From JAFGHJ01 sp964606065 (GTDB taxonomy: Bacteria; Hydrothermota; UBA3072), in NCBI GenBank assembly GCA_964606065.1, contig CAZSEX010000001.1, positions 1 through 64,000 on the forward strand: a DNA stretch of 64,000 nt. The letters are read 5' to 3'. This document shows positions 54,052-62,698 of the stretch, piece after piece. How positions within the stretch are numbered: the first letter of the stretch is position 1; the number at the start of each line of letters is the position of its first letter. The notes under the pieces were generated by a model that ran no database searches, was not told the origin of the DNA, and saw nothing but the letters and a program-made list of their open reading frames with translations. The position numbers and the translations under genes are program-made.

Positions 54052-55091
54052 CAACGAGTAATTTAAAAAACCGCGTCGGTTTCCTGCTCTTGTCTCTTAT
54101 GGTACTCTTGTGTATGGGTTCTTCTTTTCATTTGAAAATCGAAGAATTATATTACAATTTTCGAATTTTCGAGCGGATCGGGAAATGGTTCCTATCCGTT
54201 ACCGGATTTTTTTTACTGATAGTTATCGGTCGATTCGCATTTAAAAAAAGATTCCGAAAAATATTTTCTATTCTGGAAAGTATCTTCCCCTGGGCAACGT
54301 GGATTGGATTTTTAGTTTTCACCGCGGGATTAGGAATGAGATGGATCCTATCTGGTCACGCCCCGCTTAGCAATCAGTACGAATCCATGGTCCTTGCCGC
54401 CTGGACCAGCCTTTTAGCCGGGATTGCGATGAGCCGTCATTCTCGTATGCCCCTGATATGCGGTAGTTTGCTGGCAGGAATTGTGCTGCTTATGGCTCAT
54501 ATGCCTACTATAGACGCTTCGATTTCTCCTCTGCCGCCCGTTTTAAAATCCAAATTAATGATTATTCACGTATCTATCGCAATGACTGGTTACGGTTTTT
54601 TCGCGGTAGGATCTTTGCTGGCCTTGTTTAACCTTTTGGTAATGGCTCTCCCTGTTTCCCACGGGAAAAATCGTTTACCCGGAGATGTGCAAAGATGGAG
54701 CAAAATCACGGAACAGGCGCTCTGGACCGGGCTTTTTCTAATCACTATAGGGGGTATACTGGGATCTATATGGGCAAATGAAACCTGGGGTAGATACTGG
54801 GGATGGGATCCAAAAGAATCATGGACGTTGATATTAATTCTTTCTTATGCAGTAGTTTTGAATCTTCGCTTTGTTATACGTTCACATTGGGCATATTGGC
54901 TTAATGTCTGGGCGTTATTTGCCTTCGGAGCTTTGCTCATGACGTATTTCGGTGTAAACCGACTCTTCTCAGGAATGCACGCATACGGCGGGGAAAGAAA
55001 AGGGCATTTCCCTTTGTTGTTTTTCTGGATTGCGGGAATATGGGTTGTTTTATCTATTATGGGGTATCGAAACCGTAAACGAAGCGTCTAA
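54048..55091 (+). CDS. ccsA: CcsA-like cytochrome c heme lyase subunit
   Basis: 347 residues, about eight membrane helices. The tryptophan-rich heme-handling motif WGWDPKESW is at residues 251-259, with flanking histidines such as H174 (MIIHVSIAM). The closing part has the HAYGGE element. Pairs with ResB to ligate heme to exported CXXCH proteins. Its 3' end overlaps the convergent RidA-like gene by 42 bases. Confidence 0.92.
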   Translation: MTTSNLKNRVGFLLLSLMVLLCMGSSFHLKIEELYYNFRIFERIGKWFLSVTGFFLLIVIGRFAFKKRFRKIFSILESIFPWATWIGFLVFTAGLGMRWILSGHAPLSNQYESMVLAAWTSLLAGIAMSRHSRMPLICGSLLAGIVLLMAHMPTIDASISPLPPVLKSKLMIIHVSIAMTGYGFFAVGSLLALFNLLVMALPVSHGKNRLPGDVQRWSKITEQALWTGLFLITIGGILGSIWANETWGRYWGWDPKESWTLILILSYAVVLNLRFVIRSHWAYWLNVWALFAFGALLMTYFGVNRLFSGMHAYGGERKGHFPLLFFWIAGIWVVLSIMGYRNRKRSV

Positions 55092-56249
55092 TTCAAACAA
55101 AAGTTCATTCCAACACACATCCGCCACCAGGTAAACCGCGGGAATATTTGAAATACCAAGAGATTCCGCAATTTCTTGATACCGGGAGAAATCTTCTTTT
55201 CGCTTTAGAAAAACAGTAGCTTCGCAAAAATCAGAAAAAGAAACTCCTTCAGGTTGGATAAGCGAATTTATTACCTCTACGGTGTGCTCTACCTGAGCGG
55301 AGAAATCGCCGATGTGAATGGTTTTACCATCCTCATTAATAGAAGCGGTACCTGAAACGAAAATCCACTTTTGATCCGGTTCTGAAATTCTCATGGCTCG
55401 GGAAAATGCGGACCCATATCGATATGGAGAACGCTGACGAATTCCATAAAGAGGTTCAATTTGTATATCACTATTGGAACTTTTGGTTACTGCTAAGAGA
55501 TCCATGACAGCAGAGGCTCCTTCAGAATTTTTTCCTGCGATTCCTGTACTGGCAGGTAAAAAGATATTTTCCGCGTGGTTGACATCCCCATTATATAACA
55601 ATCCAAAATCGGTGTAACACCTATTTCTTGCCGAATTGAATTCTTTATACCAATCCAGTATATTATCCACATAAATCCATGTCCGGGCAACATCCCGAAA
55701 AGAAGCGCCTTCTGTCGTTAAAAGTGTTTCAGCTTTATGAAACATCTCTTCCGTTTGCTCTCGACGGTTTCGCTTCTCCGACGAACTCTCACCGTAAAGG
55801 TTCTGAAACTGTAAAAAGATAGCGCCTTTTCGGCTCCACTTCCGTCCGCGAGGTATATTTCCTTCAAGTATGGTTTTCACTTTTTCCTCTTCCCGGGAAG
55901 GACGAAATGCGCGAAGCTGAACCCCGGCGAGCGGATTACCGTAACATGATTTCCCTTCTACATAGGTTACCATCCCCGGGTCTTCGGGAAATAGACATCG
56001 AATTTTCCGATTCCGTGCTCCGAGGATATTTTTATGGATTTCAATCTTACCGAATATCCGTTCATGGATAATTTGTGCTCCGGATTCGGCTAAAATTTCG
56101 GCAACCTGGTCGTAAATAACTCCTGCGACGCGGACAGAATCCGCATCAGGATTAGTTACTAAAGCGGTAATACAGATATAGGAATCTTGGATATCGGTGC
56201 GGAAAACCTTGAATTCCGGATGCAAGTCAGTAGTTCGCTTAATACTCAT
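55050..56249 (-). CDS. RidA-family protein with chorismatase-like (FkbO/Hyg5-type) layout
   Basis: 399 residues. Residues about 265-390 are a YjgF/RidA fold (FVSGTASINEDGKTIHIGDFSAQVEHTVEVI). The N-terminal half (about 30-250) includes TWIYVDNILDWYKEFNSARNRCYTDFG and NIFLPASTGIAGKNSEGASAVMDLLAV, resembling the extended RidA-like chorismatases FkbO/Hyg5, which cleave chorismate. Substrate is uncertain; no other secondary-metabolism genes are nearby. It is convergent with ccsA, overlapping it by 42 bases. Confidence 0.58.
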   Translation of the reverse strand: MSIKRTTDLHPEFKVFRTDIQDSYICITALVTNPDADSVRVAGVIYDQVAEILAESGAQIIHERIFGKIEIHKNILGARNRKIRCLFPEDPGMVTYVEGKSCYGNPLAGVQLRAFRPSREEEKVKTILEGNIPRGRKWSRKGAIFLQFQNLYGESSSEKRNRREQTEEMFHKAETLLTTEGASFRDVARTWIYVDNILDWYKEFNSARNRCYTDFGLLYNGDVNHAENIFLPASTGIAGKNSEGASAVMDLLAVTKSSNSDIQIEPLYGIRQRSPYRYGSAFSRAMRISEPDQKWIFVSGTASINEDGKTIHIGDFSAQVEHTVEVINSLIQPEGVSFSDFCEATVFLKRKEDFSRYQEIAESLGISNIPAVYLVADVCWNELLFELDASFTVSIPHNR

Positions 56250-56594
56250 AGTATTTTATCGTGTCTGAAGTATTAACATAAAATGTTCTACCTCAACTGC
56301 CAACCTTTTAATACCAGTATAAAACAAAAACGCAGGTCGTAAAGAATCAGAAAACTTGATATGTCCTGAATCCAGATCTTTTGCCTGTAACTTAATTTCG
56401 AGCAATGAAAATTCATCTTATCCTCATAAAAAAACATATAATGGTTAATTGAAAAGTCAAGGGAATAAATAGCTTTCCATCCTCCCAACTTTTCACCACA
56501 GAGAATATAGAAGATAATGTGATACGTAAATATGGAACCGCTTCAGTTTTCACACGTCTGTATGTTAGTAAAAAAATATATGGAGGCTTAAAAG
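56250..56594. other. Intergenic region between RidA-like and msrB genes
   Basis: Mostly unique sequence. A minus-strand promoter-like pair TTGACT and TATGTT (16-base spacer) lies near 56431-56458, about 180 bases before the RidA-like ATG. A 49-codon TTG-started frame (56256-56405, minus) follows it but has no homology I know. TGGAGG precedes the msrB ATG on the other strand. Confidence 0.4.
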
Positions 56595-57083
56595 ATGAAA
56601 GGATGGTTTTTTATTATATTAACCTTATTTTTTATTATATCCTGTTCAAAGTCTAAACAGACAATTTATGCGGACGAAAAAGAGGTAAAAATGGATAAAA
56701 TTCAAAAAACGAAAGAAGAATGGAAAAAAGAACTTACCCCAGATGTTTATTATATTATGATAGATAAGGGCACGGAAAGACCTTTTTCAGGGAAATACTA
56801 CAATTATAAAGAAAAAGGCGTCTATGTCTGCGCCGCGTGCGGTAACGAGCTTTTCAGTTCGGACGCTAAATTTGAATCGGGAACCGGATGGCCGAGTTTT
56901 TATGAGGCTATAGAAAAGGGGAAAATAGAGACAAAACCTGACTCTACAGGAGGGATGATAAGAACGGAAGTTCTCTGCGCGAGATGCGGAGGGCACCTGG
57001 GACATGTATTCGACGACGGTCCTCCTCCCACGGGAAAAAGATTCTGCATAAATTCCCTGTCGCTTGACTTCAAAAAAGAATAA
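56595..57083 (+). CDS. msrB: Peptide-methionine (R)-S-oxide reductase, lipoprotein form
   Basis: 162 residues. Lipoprotein signal IISC (Cys17). MsrB domain at about 40-160: zinc cysteines C79, C82, C128, C131; SGTGWPSFYEAI; catalytic C151 in RFCINSLSLDF. It reduces methionine-R-sulfoxide in exported proteins. Preceded by TGGAGG and followed by a clear terminator. Confidence 0.93.
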   Translation: MKGWFFIILTLFFIISCSKSKQTIYADEKEVKMDKIQKTKEEWKKELTPDVYYIMIDKGTERPFSGKYYNYKEKGVYVCAACGNELFSSDAKFESGTGWPSFYEAIEKGKIETKPDSTGGMIRTEVLCARCGGHLGHVFDDGPPPTGKRFCINSLSLDFKKE

Positions 57084-57114
57084 AAAAAGGCAGGGTTGAA
57101 ACCCTGCCTTTTTT
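57082..57114 (+). terminator. Rho-independent terminator after msrB (bidirectional)
   Basis: Seven A (57082-57088), GGCAGGGT (57089-57096), TGAA loop, ACCCTGCC (57101-57108) and six T (57109-57114). The A-run on the other strand can also end the convergent gene at 57136. Confidence 0.92.
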
Positions 57115-57135
57115 CAGGCAATACTCTTTCTCTTA

Positions 57136-58608
57136 CTATCTAATAAGCATTAATCTTTTACTTGTACTCTGTTCCCTTTCTGTTTTTAAAACGCAGAAGT
57201 ATACACCACTGGCAACAGGATTTCCGGAAGCGTCTTTTCCATCCCAGCTGGCAGAATGACTGCCTGCCGACACCTCTCCGCTTACGAGATTTTTAACCCG
57301 TCTTCCCAGAATATTATAAATATCAATTGATATATTCTGTTTTCCCCCGAGAGTATATTCTATGGAAATCTGTCTGTTGAACAGTAATGGATTGACATTT
57401 AAAAAAATCTCTTCCAGGGTTTGTTCTTCGATGCCGCTCCCCGGCCACTGGCTTATATCGAACCGTGCTGCCCGAGTGGGATGATCCACATATATTATTC
57501 CGTAACTGTTTGTCGCTATGCGTTCAATCGCGGGTTTAACCCGGGGCTCTAACGAATAATCGGTAAAATTAACAGCAGCGCTCCATGCCCCGGCAGGATA
57601 GCTCCTGTGTCTGTAAAGACCATTAAAGGTAGCCATTATAACCGCTCCGAATTCGTCTCCCTTCCTTGCCGTAATAGCACTCGCGCGCCGAAATCCCGCG
57701 CTAATCTCACCAAATAAAGAACCTTCATAATCCCAACTGGTTCCTCCGTCATAAGAAACATAGCTTTTAACAGAATAATCGAATTCCGCCTGCCAATACG
57801 GATATAAAACCATAACAGTATCTCCGTACGCTCCTATAGAAGTTATTGAAAAACCGGATAGGGTATATAAAACATCGGTTAACGGACCATAGTTGTAGCT
57901 CATAACAATACCTACCGCTTCTATATAAACACTATCATTGGTTCCTAAATAAGAACACCACGCAAACCTGTTTCCGTATCCTTCGTTATAGCACGCATCG
58001 AGCCCTCTATCCGCGTTTGTGACACCAAGATCGAAGGTTCCCCAGGACGTCACCGTTTCTTTGGAATTGAAATATCTAAGTGAATTATTGTTCAGAATGG
58101 CAAAACAGTATAATCTTGCGGGAGACGAAGCATCCTGTTCGGATACAAGAGCTATTTCTTTCACATTCACTCCCGAGGAAAACACCGTGTCCGTACCGTA
58201 AGTATCATCCCAGCTGCCACTACCGGTATCGAATCTTCTTATAAGTGCCGCATTGCCGATTGCGTAAGCAACATAAAAATAGTCGTTAAGAATAGCCGCA
58301 TCAATATCGATAATACCAGGACCCACTAAACCGCCGGTTTTCTCAGTCCATGTTCTGCCGGTGTCAGAAGACACATATACGGTCCAATAATTATTTCCGC
58401 CTTCAGTATTTTTAAGAGCGGCGAACAGATTACCGTTTGAATAATCGACATCCAGAATCACGGCATTTACGGAATCCCTGGCGCCGATTCGAATATCGCC
58501 ATCCCATATTATCGAGGATAAAACAGGCTCTTTTCCTATGGCATCTTTTACAAACAAGATAAAAGACAGCACTGAAAAACAAACCAAAAATAACACACCC
58601 CTCTTCAT
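57136..58608 (-). CDS. Secreted beta-propeller protein with FlgD-like sorting domain
   Basis: 490 residues. Signal peptide (GVLFLVCFSVLSFILFVKDAIG). Residues about 45-390 read as BNR/sialidase-like propeller blades (VYVSSDTGRTWTEKTGGL, VSYDGGTSWDYEGS). The last 80 residues form the sorting domain (IDIYNILGRRVKNLVSG, NPVASGVYFCVLKTE). The start at 58608 is set by GGGGG six bases before ATG; an upstream in-frame extension to 58677 has no site. Probably extracellular; no enzymatic residues seen. Confidence 0.78.
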   Translation of the reverse strand: MKRGVLFLVCFSVLSFILFVKDAIGKEPVLSSIIWDGDIRIGARDSVNAVILDVDYSNGNLFAALKNTEGGNNYWTVYVSSDTGRTWTEKTGGLVGPGIIDIDAAILNDYFYVAYAIGNAALIRRFDTGSGSWDDTYGTDTVFSSGVNVKEIALVSEQDASSPARLYCFAILNNNSLRYFNSKETVTSWGTFDLGVTNADRGLDACYNEGYGNRFAWCSYLGTNDSVYIEAVGIVMSYNYGPLTDVLYTLSGFSITSIGAYGDTVMVLYPYWQAEFDYSVKSYVSYDGGTSWDYEGSLFGEISAGFRRASAITARKGDEFGAVIMATFNGLYRHRSYPAGAWSAAVNFTDYSLEPRVKPAIERIATNSYGIIYVDHPTRAARFDISQWPGSGIEEQTLEEIFLNVNPLLFNRQISIEYTLGGKQNISIDIYNILGRRVKNLVSGEVSAGSHSASWDGKDASGNPVASGVYFCVLKTEREQSTSKRLMLIR

Positions 58609-58720
58609 AATAAACCCCCTTTGTTTAAGAGATTGTAAAAATTTTGCGCCAGATGATTGAATACATATATCCAGCACAAGCCAAATTTATTTTTTGTCAA
58701 GATATTTTTGTGCGGTGCAC

Positions 58721-58749
58721 TTGACATAAATGGTTTCGCTTTTCATATT
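58721..58749 (+). promoter_or_regulatory. Promoter of the hemerythrin gene
   Basis: TTGACA (58721-58726), 17-base spacer, CATATT (58744-58749); an alternative TATTAT at 58746 has a 19-base spacer. AAAGGAGG precedes ATG 58800. Confidence 0.5.
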
Positions 58750-58799
58750 ATAGTGTTTAAATCTCTTTCTTTTAAAACCACAAAATTAAAGGAGGAAAA

Positions 58800-59333
58800 A
58801 TGAAACCACGGGGACCATTAATGATAGAACATCGTCTTATAGAAGAAATAATCGAGCTTATCAAAAAAGAGTCATCAAAAATAAGAAAAACCGGAAACAT
58901 TGATCCATTATTTATAGATACAACAGTCGATTTTATACGAATTTACGCCGATAAAACACATCACGGAAAAGAAGAAGATATTTTGTTTAGACAATGCGCT
59001 AAGAAAAAAATGTCGAAAGCCGACAAAAAAGTTATGAATGAATTAATAGAAGAACACAGATTCGGCAGGAAAATCGTTGGTGAACTCGTTGCTGCGAAAG
59101 AAGATTACATTAAAGGTAAAAAAACTTTGGATATAATCTTAGAAAAACTTGATATATTGGCCGATTTTTACCCCAAACATATAGAAAAAGAAGATAAAAA
59201 TTTCTTTATTAATTCGGAAAAATATTTCAACGAGGATGAACTGCAGAATATGCTCAACGAATTCCGGGAATTCGATAAAAGAATGATTCATGAAAAATAT
59301 AAAATGGTAATCGAAGAATTAAAAAGAAAATAA
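58800..59333 (+). CDS. Hemerythrin-like HHE protein
   Basis: 177 residues, all-helical. Iron-ligand candidates follow the HHE pattern: IEHRLIEEII, KTHHGKEEDILF, IEEHRFGRK and KHIEKEDKNFF. Cytoplasmic di-iron proteins of this kind sense or detoxify oxygen or NO. Monocistronic, between secreted-protein genes. Confidence 0.87.
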   Translation: MKPRGPLMIEHRLIEEIIELIKKESSKIRKTGNIDPLFIDTTVDFIRIYADKTHHGKEEDILFRQCAKKKMSKADKKVMNELIEEHRFGRKIVGELVAAKEDYIKGKKTLDIILEKLDILADFYPKHIEKEDKNFFINSEKYFNEDELQNMLNEFREFDKRMIHEKYKMVIEELKRK

Positions 59334-59402
59334 CCCCATCGTTTTACGCCTAAATTCAAAAAGACGTGGATTTCTTTGTGTCTGATGTATTTTGGATTTG
59401 TA

Positions 59403-60056
59403 TTATCTTAACTTTATAATCTTATTAAGATAACCTTTCCCTTCAACTTTTGCTATGCAAAAGTATATTCCATCCGGGACCTCACTCCCATCACTATTCC
59501 TTCTATTCCAGATGACAGAGTGTATTCCACTATCCTGAATACCATTGAAAAGAGTTCTGGTTAGTTGTCCGTCGGTGCTATATACCGACATATTAATATA
59601 CTCCCGTGCTTTTATTTCATATGTAATTTTAATCTCTTCTGCGAATATATTCAGGGTAGTATTCTTAAATTTAAAGTCTGAAGAAGAATCGTTTCCATCT
59701 ATCTTAATGCCTGTTTCTCCCACAATTATTAGTCCTATCATACCTAAATTGCAGTGAGGAATACAAAAGTAAGGGTACTCGGCTACAGAATCGAAAGCAA
59801 AAGAAAAGGAATTCCCCGGATTTATCAAACCCGAATCCCAGAAACCGTCAGGATTGCAACTCGTCCCGCTTGTGGCTGTGTGAGCTACAGAACCGTTATT
59901 AACCCAAATAACAGTATCACCTGTTACAACAGAAAGAGTTTCCGGAACAAAGACATTCTCTATCATGCTTACTTCATGACTTGCGGCATAAGATGAATTA
60001 ATACTCAATAAAAGAAAAGCCAGAAGAATTAACAATAATTTTCTCCGAAAAAACAT
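59403..60056 (-). CDS. Secreted cupredoxin (blue copper) fused to FlgD-like sorting domain
   Basis: 217 residues. Signal peptide to about residue 24. Plastocyanin-like domain 26-115 with type 1 copper ligands H59, C98, H101 and M106 (SVAHTA; YFCIPHCNLGM). Residues about 135-217 are the sorting domain (EVPDGIYFCIAKVEG). A single-electron carrier outside the cell, possibly attached to the surface. Preceded by AGGAGG. Last in a minus-strand unit with the DUF5777 gene. Confidence 0.85.
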   Translation of the reverse strand: MFFRRKLLLILLAFLLLSINSSYAASHEVSMIENVFVPETLSVVTGDTVIWVNNGSVAHTATSGTSCNPDGFWDSGLINPGNSFSFAFDSVAEYPYFCIPHCNLGMIGLIIVGETGIKIDGNDSSSDFKFKNTTLNIFAEEIKITYEIKAREYINMSVYSTDGQLTRTLFNGIQDSGIHSVIWNRRNSDGSEVPDGIYFCIAKVEGKGYLNKIIKLR

Positions 60057-60070
60057 TCTTACCTCCTTTT

Positions 60071-60190
60071 TTATAATTTAATTGTTAGTGAAGCCCTCTC
60101 TTCATGATGAGGGGTGAAATCATCCGCTCCGTCCAGGCCGTGAGCAAGTAAAATTTTATAACTTTTTCCGATCTCTAACTTGTTTATCAT
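60071..60190 (-). pseudogene. Remnant of an outer-membrane barrel end, or a small ORF
   Basis: ATG 60190 reads 39 codons (INKLEIGKSYKILLAHGLDG, DDFTPHHEERASLTIKL). The same frame before the ATG (KRHNDIID, stop TAA, ITEIS) looks homologous in style, so a longer barrel C-terminus seems broken by one stop. A 15-codon frame (60193-60240) with AAAGGAGGG precedes it. I cannot name the parent family. Confidence 0.4.
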
Positions 60191-60257
60191 GCTTATCTCC
60201 GTAATTTAATCGATAATATCATTATGGCGCTTCTGAACATACCCGTTTTTCCCTCCT

Positions 60258-61010
60258 TTAAATATTTATAAACCTGTAAATATTAAACCCGAAATGAAGA
60301 ATGTTAGAAGAAGTACCCAGCATAGATCTTCTGCTTCCGATTTCTGTGTTATTCCCTACCGAAAACATAAAAAGATGTCCGAAAGTTTCCGCCTTAATAC
60401 CAAAGGCAAAAGTGTTCAACAGATTTTCCTCCTCTTCCAGCAAAGGAAAATATTCCGCTATAAGATGAATCCTCTGTATATAGTTAAAATCAAAATCAAA
60501 TCCGATATCTATTCCAAATCCCAATCCGATTTTAGAATTCTCGGCATCATAACCTACGTTTAATGCCAGACTTATTAATTTCGGCAAAGGGTCACTCTGT
60601 ATAGACAAAAGGTAAAAAAGATTTCTTACGTCTTCATCAATTATGAAATCGGTATAATCGAAATATTCTATATCTATCTGGCTCCGTAAATATAGGGAAT
60701 CAAATTCCACGGCATAACTGCTTCCAAGGGTGTATTCTTTATGCCCGACTTGATATCCGCCTTTAAATTCTAATTTGTTCCACATAAGATATCTTACGCT
60801 TAAACCTACATTGGCTCCGTAATCTATACCCAGATGATTCCCAATGGGATCATCCGTAATGTCGCCATAAAATCTATGCCTTATTATAAAAGCCAGTTCA
60901 TTTCTTTCCATCTGAGTCGGAACATTCAAATTAAGTAAATCGTTTTCGAGTGAATATACCGCAGAAGAAACGAATAAAAACAATAGAAAAAATATTAATA
61001 TTCTCCTCAT
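60258..61010 (-). CDS. DUF5777-like outer-membrane beta-barrel protein
   Basis: 250 residues. Signal peptide (ILIFFLLFLFVSSAVYS), then beta strands beginning ELAFIIRHRFYGDITDD and HLGIDYGANVGLSVRY, as in DUF5777, and a terminal strand ILHFGFNIYRFINI. Likely a small outer-membrane barrel working with the adjacent copper protein (DUF5777 genes often accompany periplasmic electron carriers; inference). Confidence 0.65.
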   Translation of the reverse strand: MRRILIFFLLFLFVSSAVYSLENDLLNLNVPTQMERNELAFIIRHRFYGDITDDPIGNHLGIDYGANVGLSVRYLMWNKLEFKGGYQVGHKEYTLGSSYAVEFDSLYLRSQIDIEYFDYTDFIIDEDVRNLFYLLSIQSDPLPKLISLALNVGYDAENSKIGLGFGIDIGFDFDFNYIQRIHLIAEYFPLLEEEENLLNTFAFGIKAETFGHLFMFSVGNNTEIGSRRSMLGTSSNILHFGFNIYRFINI

Positions 61011-61133
61011 CTTACCTCCTCTTATAAATAAAAATTTTTTTATTATAAAAAAAAGACTTTATTTATAAGAAACCCGAAAAGGAGAATTACGCAAGAAAAA
61101 ATTCATGAGTATCGAAATTTTGTGAGTCTTAAC

Positions 61134-61161
61134 TTGACACTGTAATTTAGTTTCATAAATT
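61134..61161 (+). promoter_or_regulatory. Promoter of the nitroreductase/racemase pair
   Basis: TTGACA (61134-61139), 16-base spacer, TAAATT (61156-61161), then AAAGGAG before ATG 61191. Confidence 0.65.
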
Positions 61162-61190
61162 GAATCATATATAAACAAAGGAGATTTTAA

Positions 61191-61598
61191 ATGAACGCTG
61201 TAATCGATACCATTGTAGAAGGAAGGTCGGTTCTTTTCTATACGGATAAAAAAATTCCGAGAGATCAAATGAAAGCCGTACGAGAAAATATAGATTCGGA
61301 AGTAGAAGACCCTGTATACTATTCCGCGCCCGCGATTGTTTTCGTTATAGGCGGCGGAATAACATCGGGTTTGGATGGCCTGACGATGTGTGAAAATATG
61401 ATGATTGCCGCAAAATCTGTGGGTATCGGCAGCTGCCGGGTTTACTTCGGACAATTGGTACTGGACGATCCTGGAGTCAGAGAAAAACTCGAGATTAGAA
61501 AAGAGGAGAAAGTGTACGGTCCGATTCTTCTTGGGCACCCCCGAGAAAACTTGCCGGAGCGCGCTCCTAAAAAAGATCCTCTGGTTAAATGGATATAA
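61191..61598 (+). CDS. Nitroreductase-family protein with an internal deletion
   Basis: 135 residues against about 170-190 for the family. The N-terminus (IVEGRSVLFYTDKKIPRDQM) and the C-terminal part (DPVYYSAPAIVFVIGG, MCENMMIAAKSVGIGSCRVYF, GPILLGHPRE) are present, but the middle with the A-P-S-G-x-N-x-Q-P-W FMN/active-site segment is missing between M30 and R32, about 50 residues. The flavin site is therefore incomplete. The ribosome site and promoter are normal. Confidence 0.75.
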   Translation: MNAVIDTIVEGRSVLFYTDKKIPRDQMKAVRENIDSEVEDPVYYSAPAIVFVIGGGITSGLDGLTMCENMMIAAKSVGIGSCRVYFGQLVLDDPGVREKLEIRKEEKVYGPILLGHPRENLPERAPKKDPLVKWI

Positions 61599-61663
61599 TA
61601 GATCCTGCGGATCAGAGAATTGGTTAAATTGTTTAATGGTCAAATAAAGAAAGAGAGGTAAAA

Positions 61664-62359
61664 ATGAAAAAAATAGGTATTGTTGCCGGACTGGGTCCGG
61701 AGTCGACAGTCGATTATTACAAAGAGATAATTTCAGCGTTTAATACCCGATATAAAGATCTGGCATACCCTGAAATGGTTATATATAGCGCTAACATTAA
61801 CAAGCTGCTGGAATTCGTAAACTCAAAAAAATGGTCGGAATTCGCCGAATGGTTAGGAGAAAAAGTAAAATCCGTTTACCGTGCGGGCGCCGAATTCGCT
61901 GCTATTGCTTCTAATACACCCCATATTGTTTTTGAAGAAGTTAAGAAAAAATCTCCGATACCCCTTCTGAGTATAGTGGAGGAAACATGTAAAGAAGCCG
62001 TGAGGCAACAAGCGAAAAGAATCGGTCTCTTGGGAACCAGGCTAACTATGGAATCAGATTTTTATAAGGAGCATCTGAAAAATAACGGGATATCCGTAGT
62101 TATACCAACCGAAGGCGAACGCGAATTGATTCAGGAAAGGCTGTTTTCGGAAATCGAATTAGGTATTTTTAAAGATTCCACAAGAGATGAACTGCTTGGA
62201 ATCGTTAAAAGAATAATCGATGAGGAAAAAATAGATTCTTTGATTTTAGGCTGTACCGAATTACCTTTAATTTTGACTGAAAGTAAATACGGTATCCCAT
62301 TTTTAAATACAACCGCGATACACTGTAAAAGTATTGTAAAATATTGTATTGAGGGATAA
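61664..62359 (+). CDS. Aspartate/glutamate racemase family protein
   Basis: 231 residues: GIVAGLGPESTVDYYKEII, the first catalytic site ASNTPH and the second GCTELPLIL. The active pair is S83/C197. Most family members have Cys at both places; E. coli YgeA has Thr83/Cys197 and racemises L-Asp/Glu one-sidedly. The Ser here suggests the same asymmetric type or a shifted substrate. It lies 65 bases after the nitroreductase gene, with GAGAGG before its ATG. Confidence 0.85.
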   Translation: MKKIGIVAGLGPESTVDYYKEIISAFNTRYKDLAYPEMVIYSANINKLLEFVNSKKWSEFAEWLGEKVKSVYRAGAEFAAIASNTPHIVFEEVKKKSPIPLLSIVEETCKEAVRQQAKRIGLLGTRLTMESDFYKEHLKNNGISVVIPTEGERELIQERLFSEIELGIFKDSTRDELLGIVKRIIDEEKIDSLILGCTELPLILTESKYGIPFLNTTAIHCKSIVKYCIEG

Positions 62360-62365
62360 CGCATA

Positions 62366-62443
62366 TAAAAGAGACAAATTCTTCCTTCCTGAAGAAATTT
62401 CACCAGCGCTAAACCTGCAGAAATAAACACCCGAAGAGAACCC
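62366..62443 (-). pseudogene. Remnant of a FlgD-like sorting domain
   Basis: The minus strand reads SSGVYFCRFSAGEISSGRKN then LSLL, a clear match to the end of the sorting domains at 57136 and 59403. The preceding piece (WSRKRNGGGYNVPCNA) is garbled across a run of nine G (62469-62477), and there is no body of a gene before it. Confidence 0.55.
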
Positions 62444-62698
62444 TTTCGCATTGCAAGGAACATTATATCCCCCCCCGTTGCGTTTTCTTGACCAGAATTT
62501 AAACTTTATTGCCCGGCACATAAGATTTTTTGAATCTATCTATAAATACTTGCCTACCCCCCAAAATTTTTACGTCAATACGCATAAAGTTAGTTATTGC
62601 AACGTATATGAGAAATTATATGCTGGGGAAAACTATTCTCGAACATTCGCAAAATCAGAGGAATTGCTGTTCGATAAAGACGCGGTCAATTTCCCCTG

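Noticed and set aside
56256..56405. 49-codon TTG-started minus frame before the RidA-like gene
   Set aside because: Composition is passable and a promoter-like pair lies upstream, but there is no good ribosome site and no recognisable homology.
61059..61643. 194-codon minus frame opposite the nitroreductase
   Set aside because: The plus strand carries a clear nitroreductase family sequence with promoter and ribosome site; the antisense frame is a shadow.
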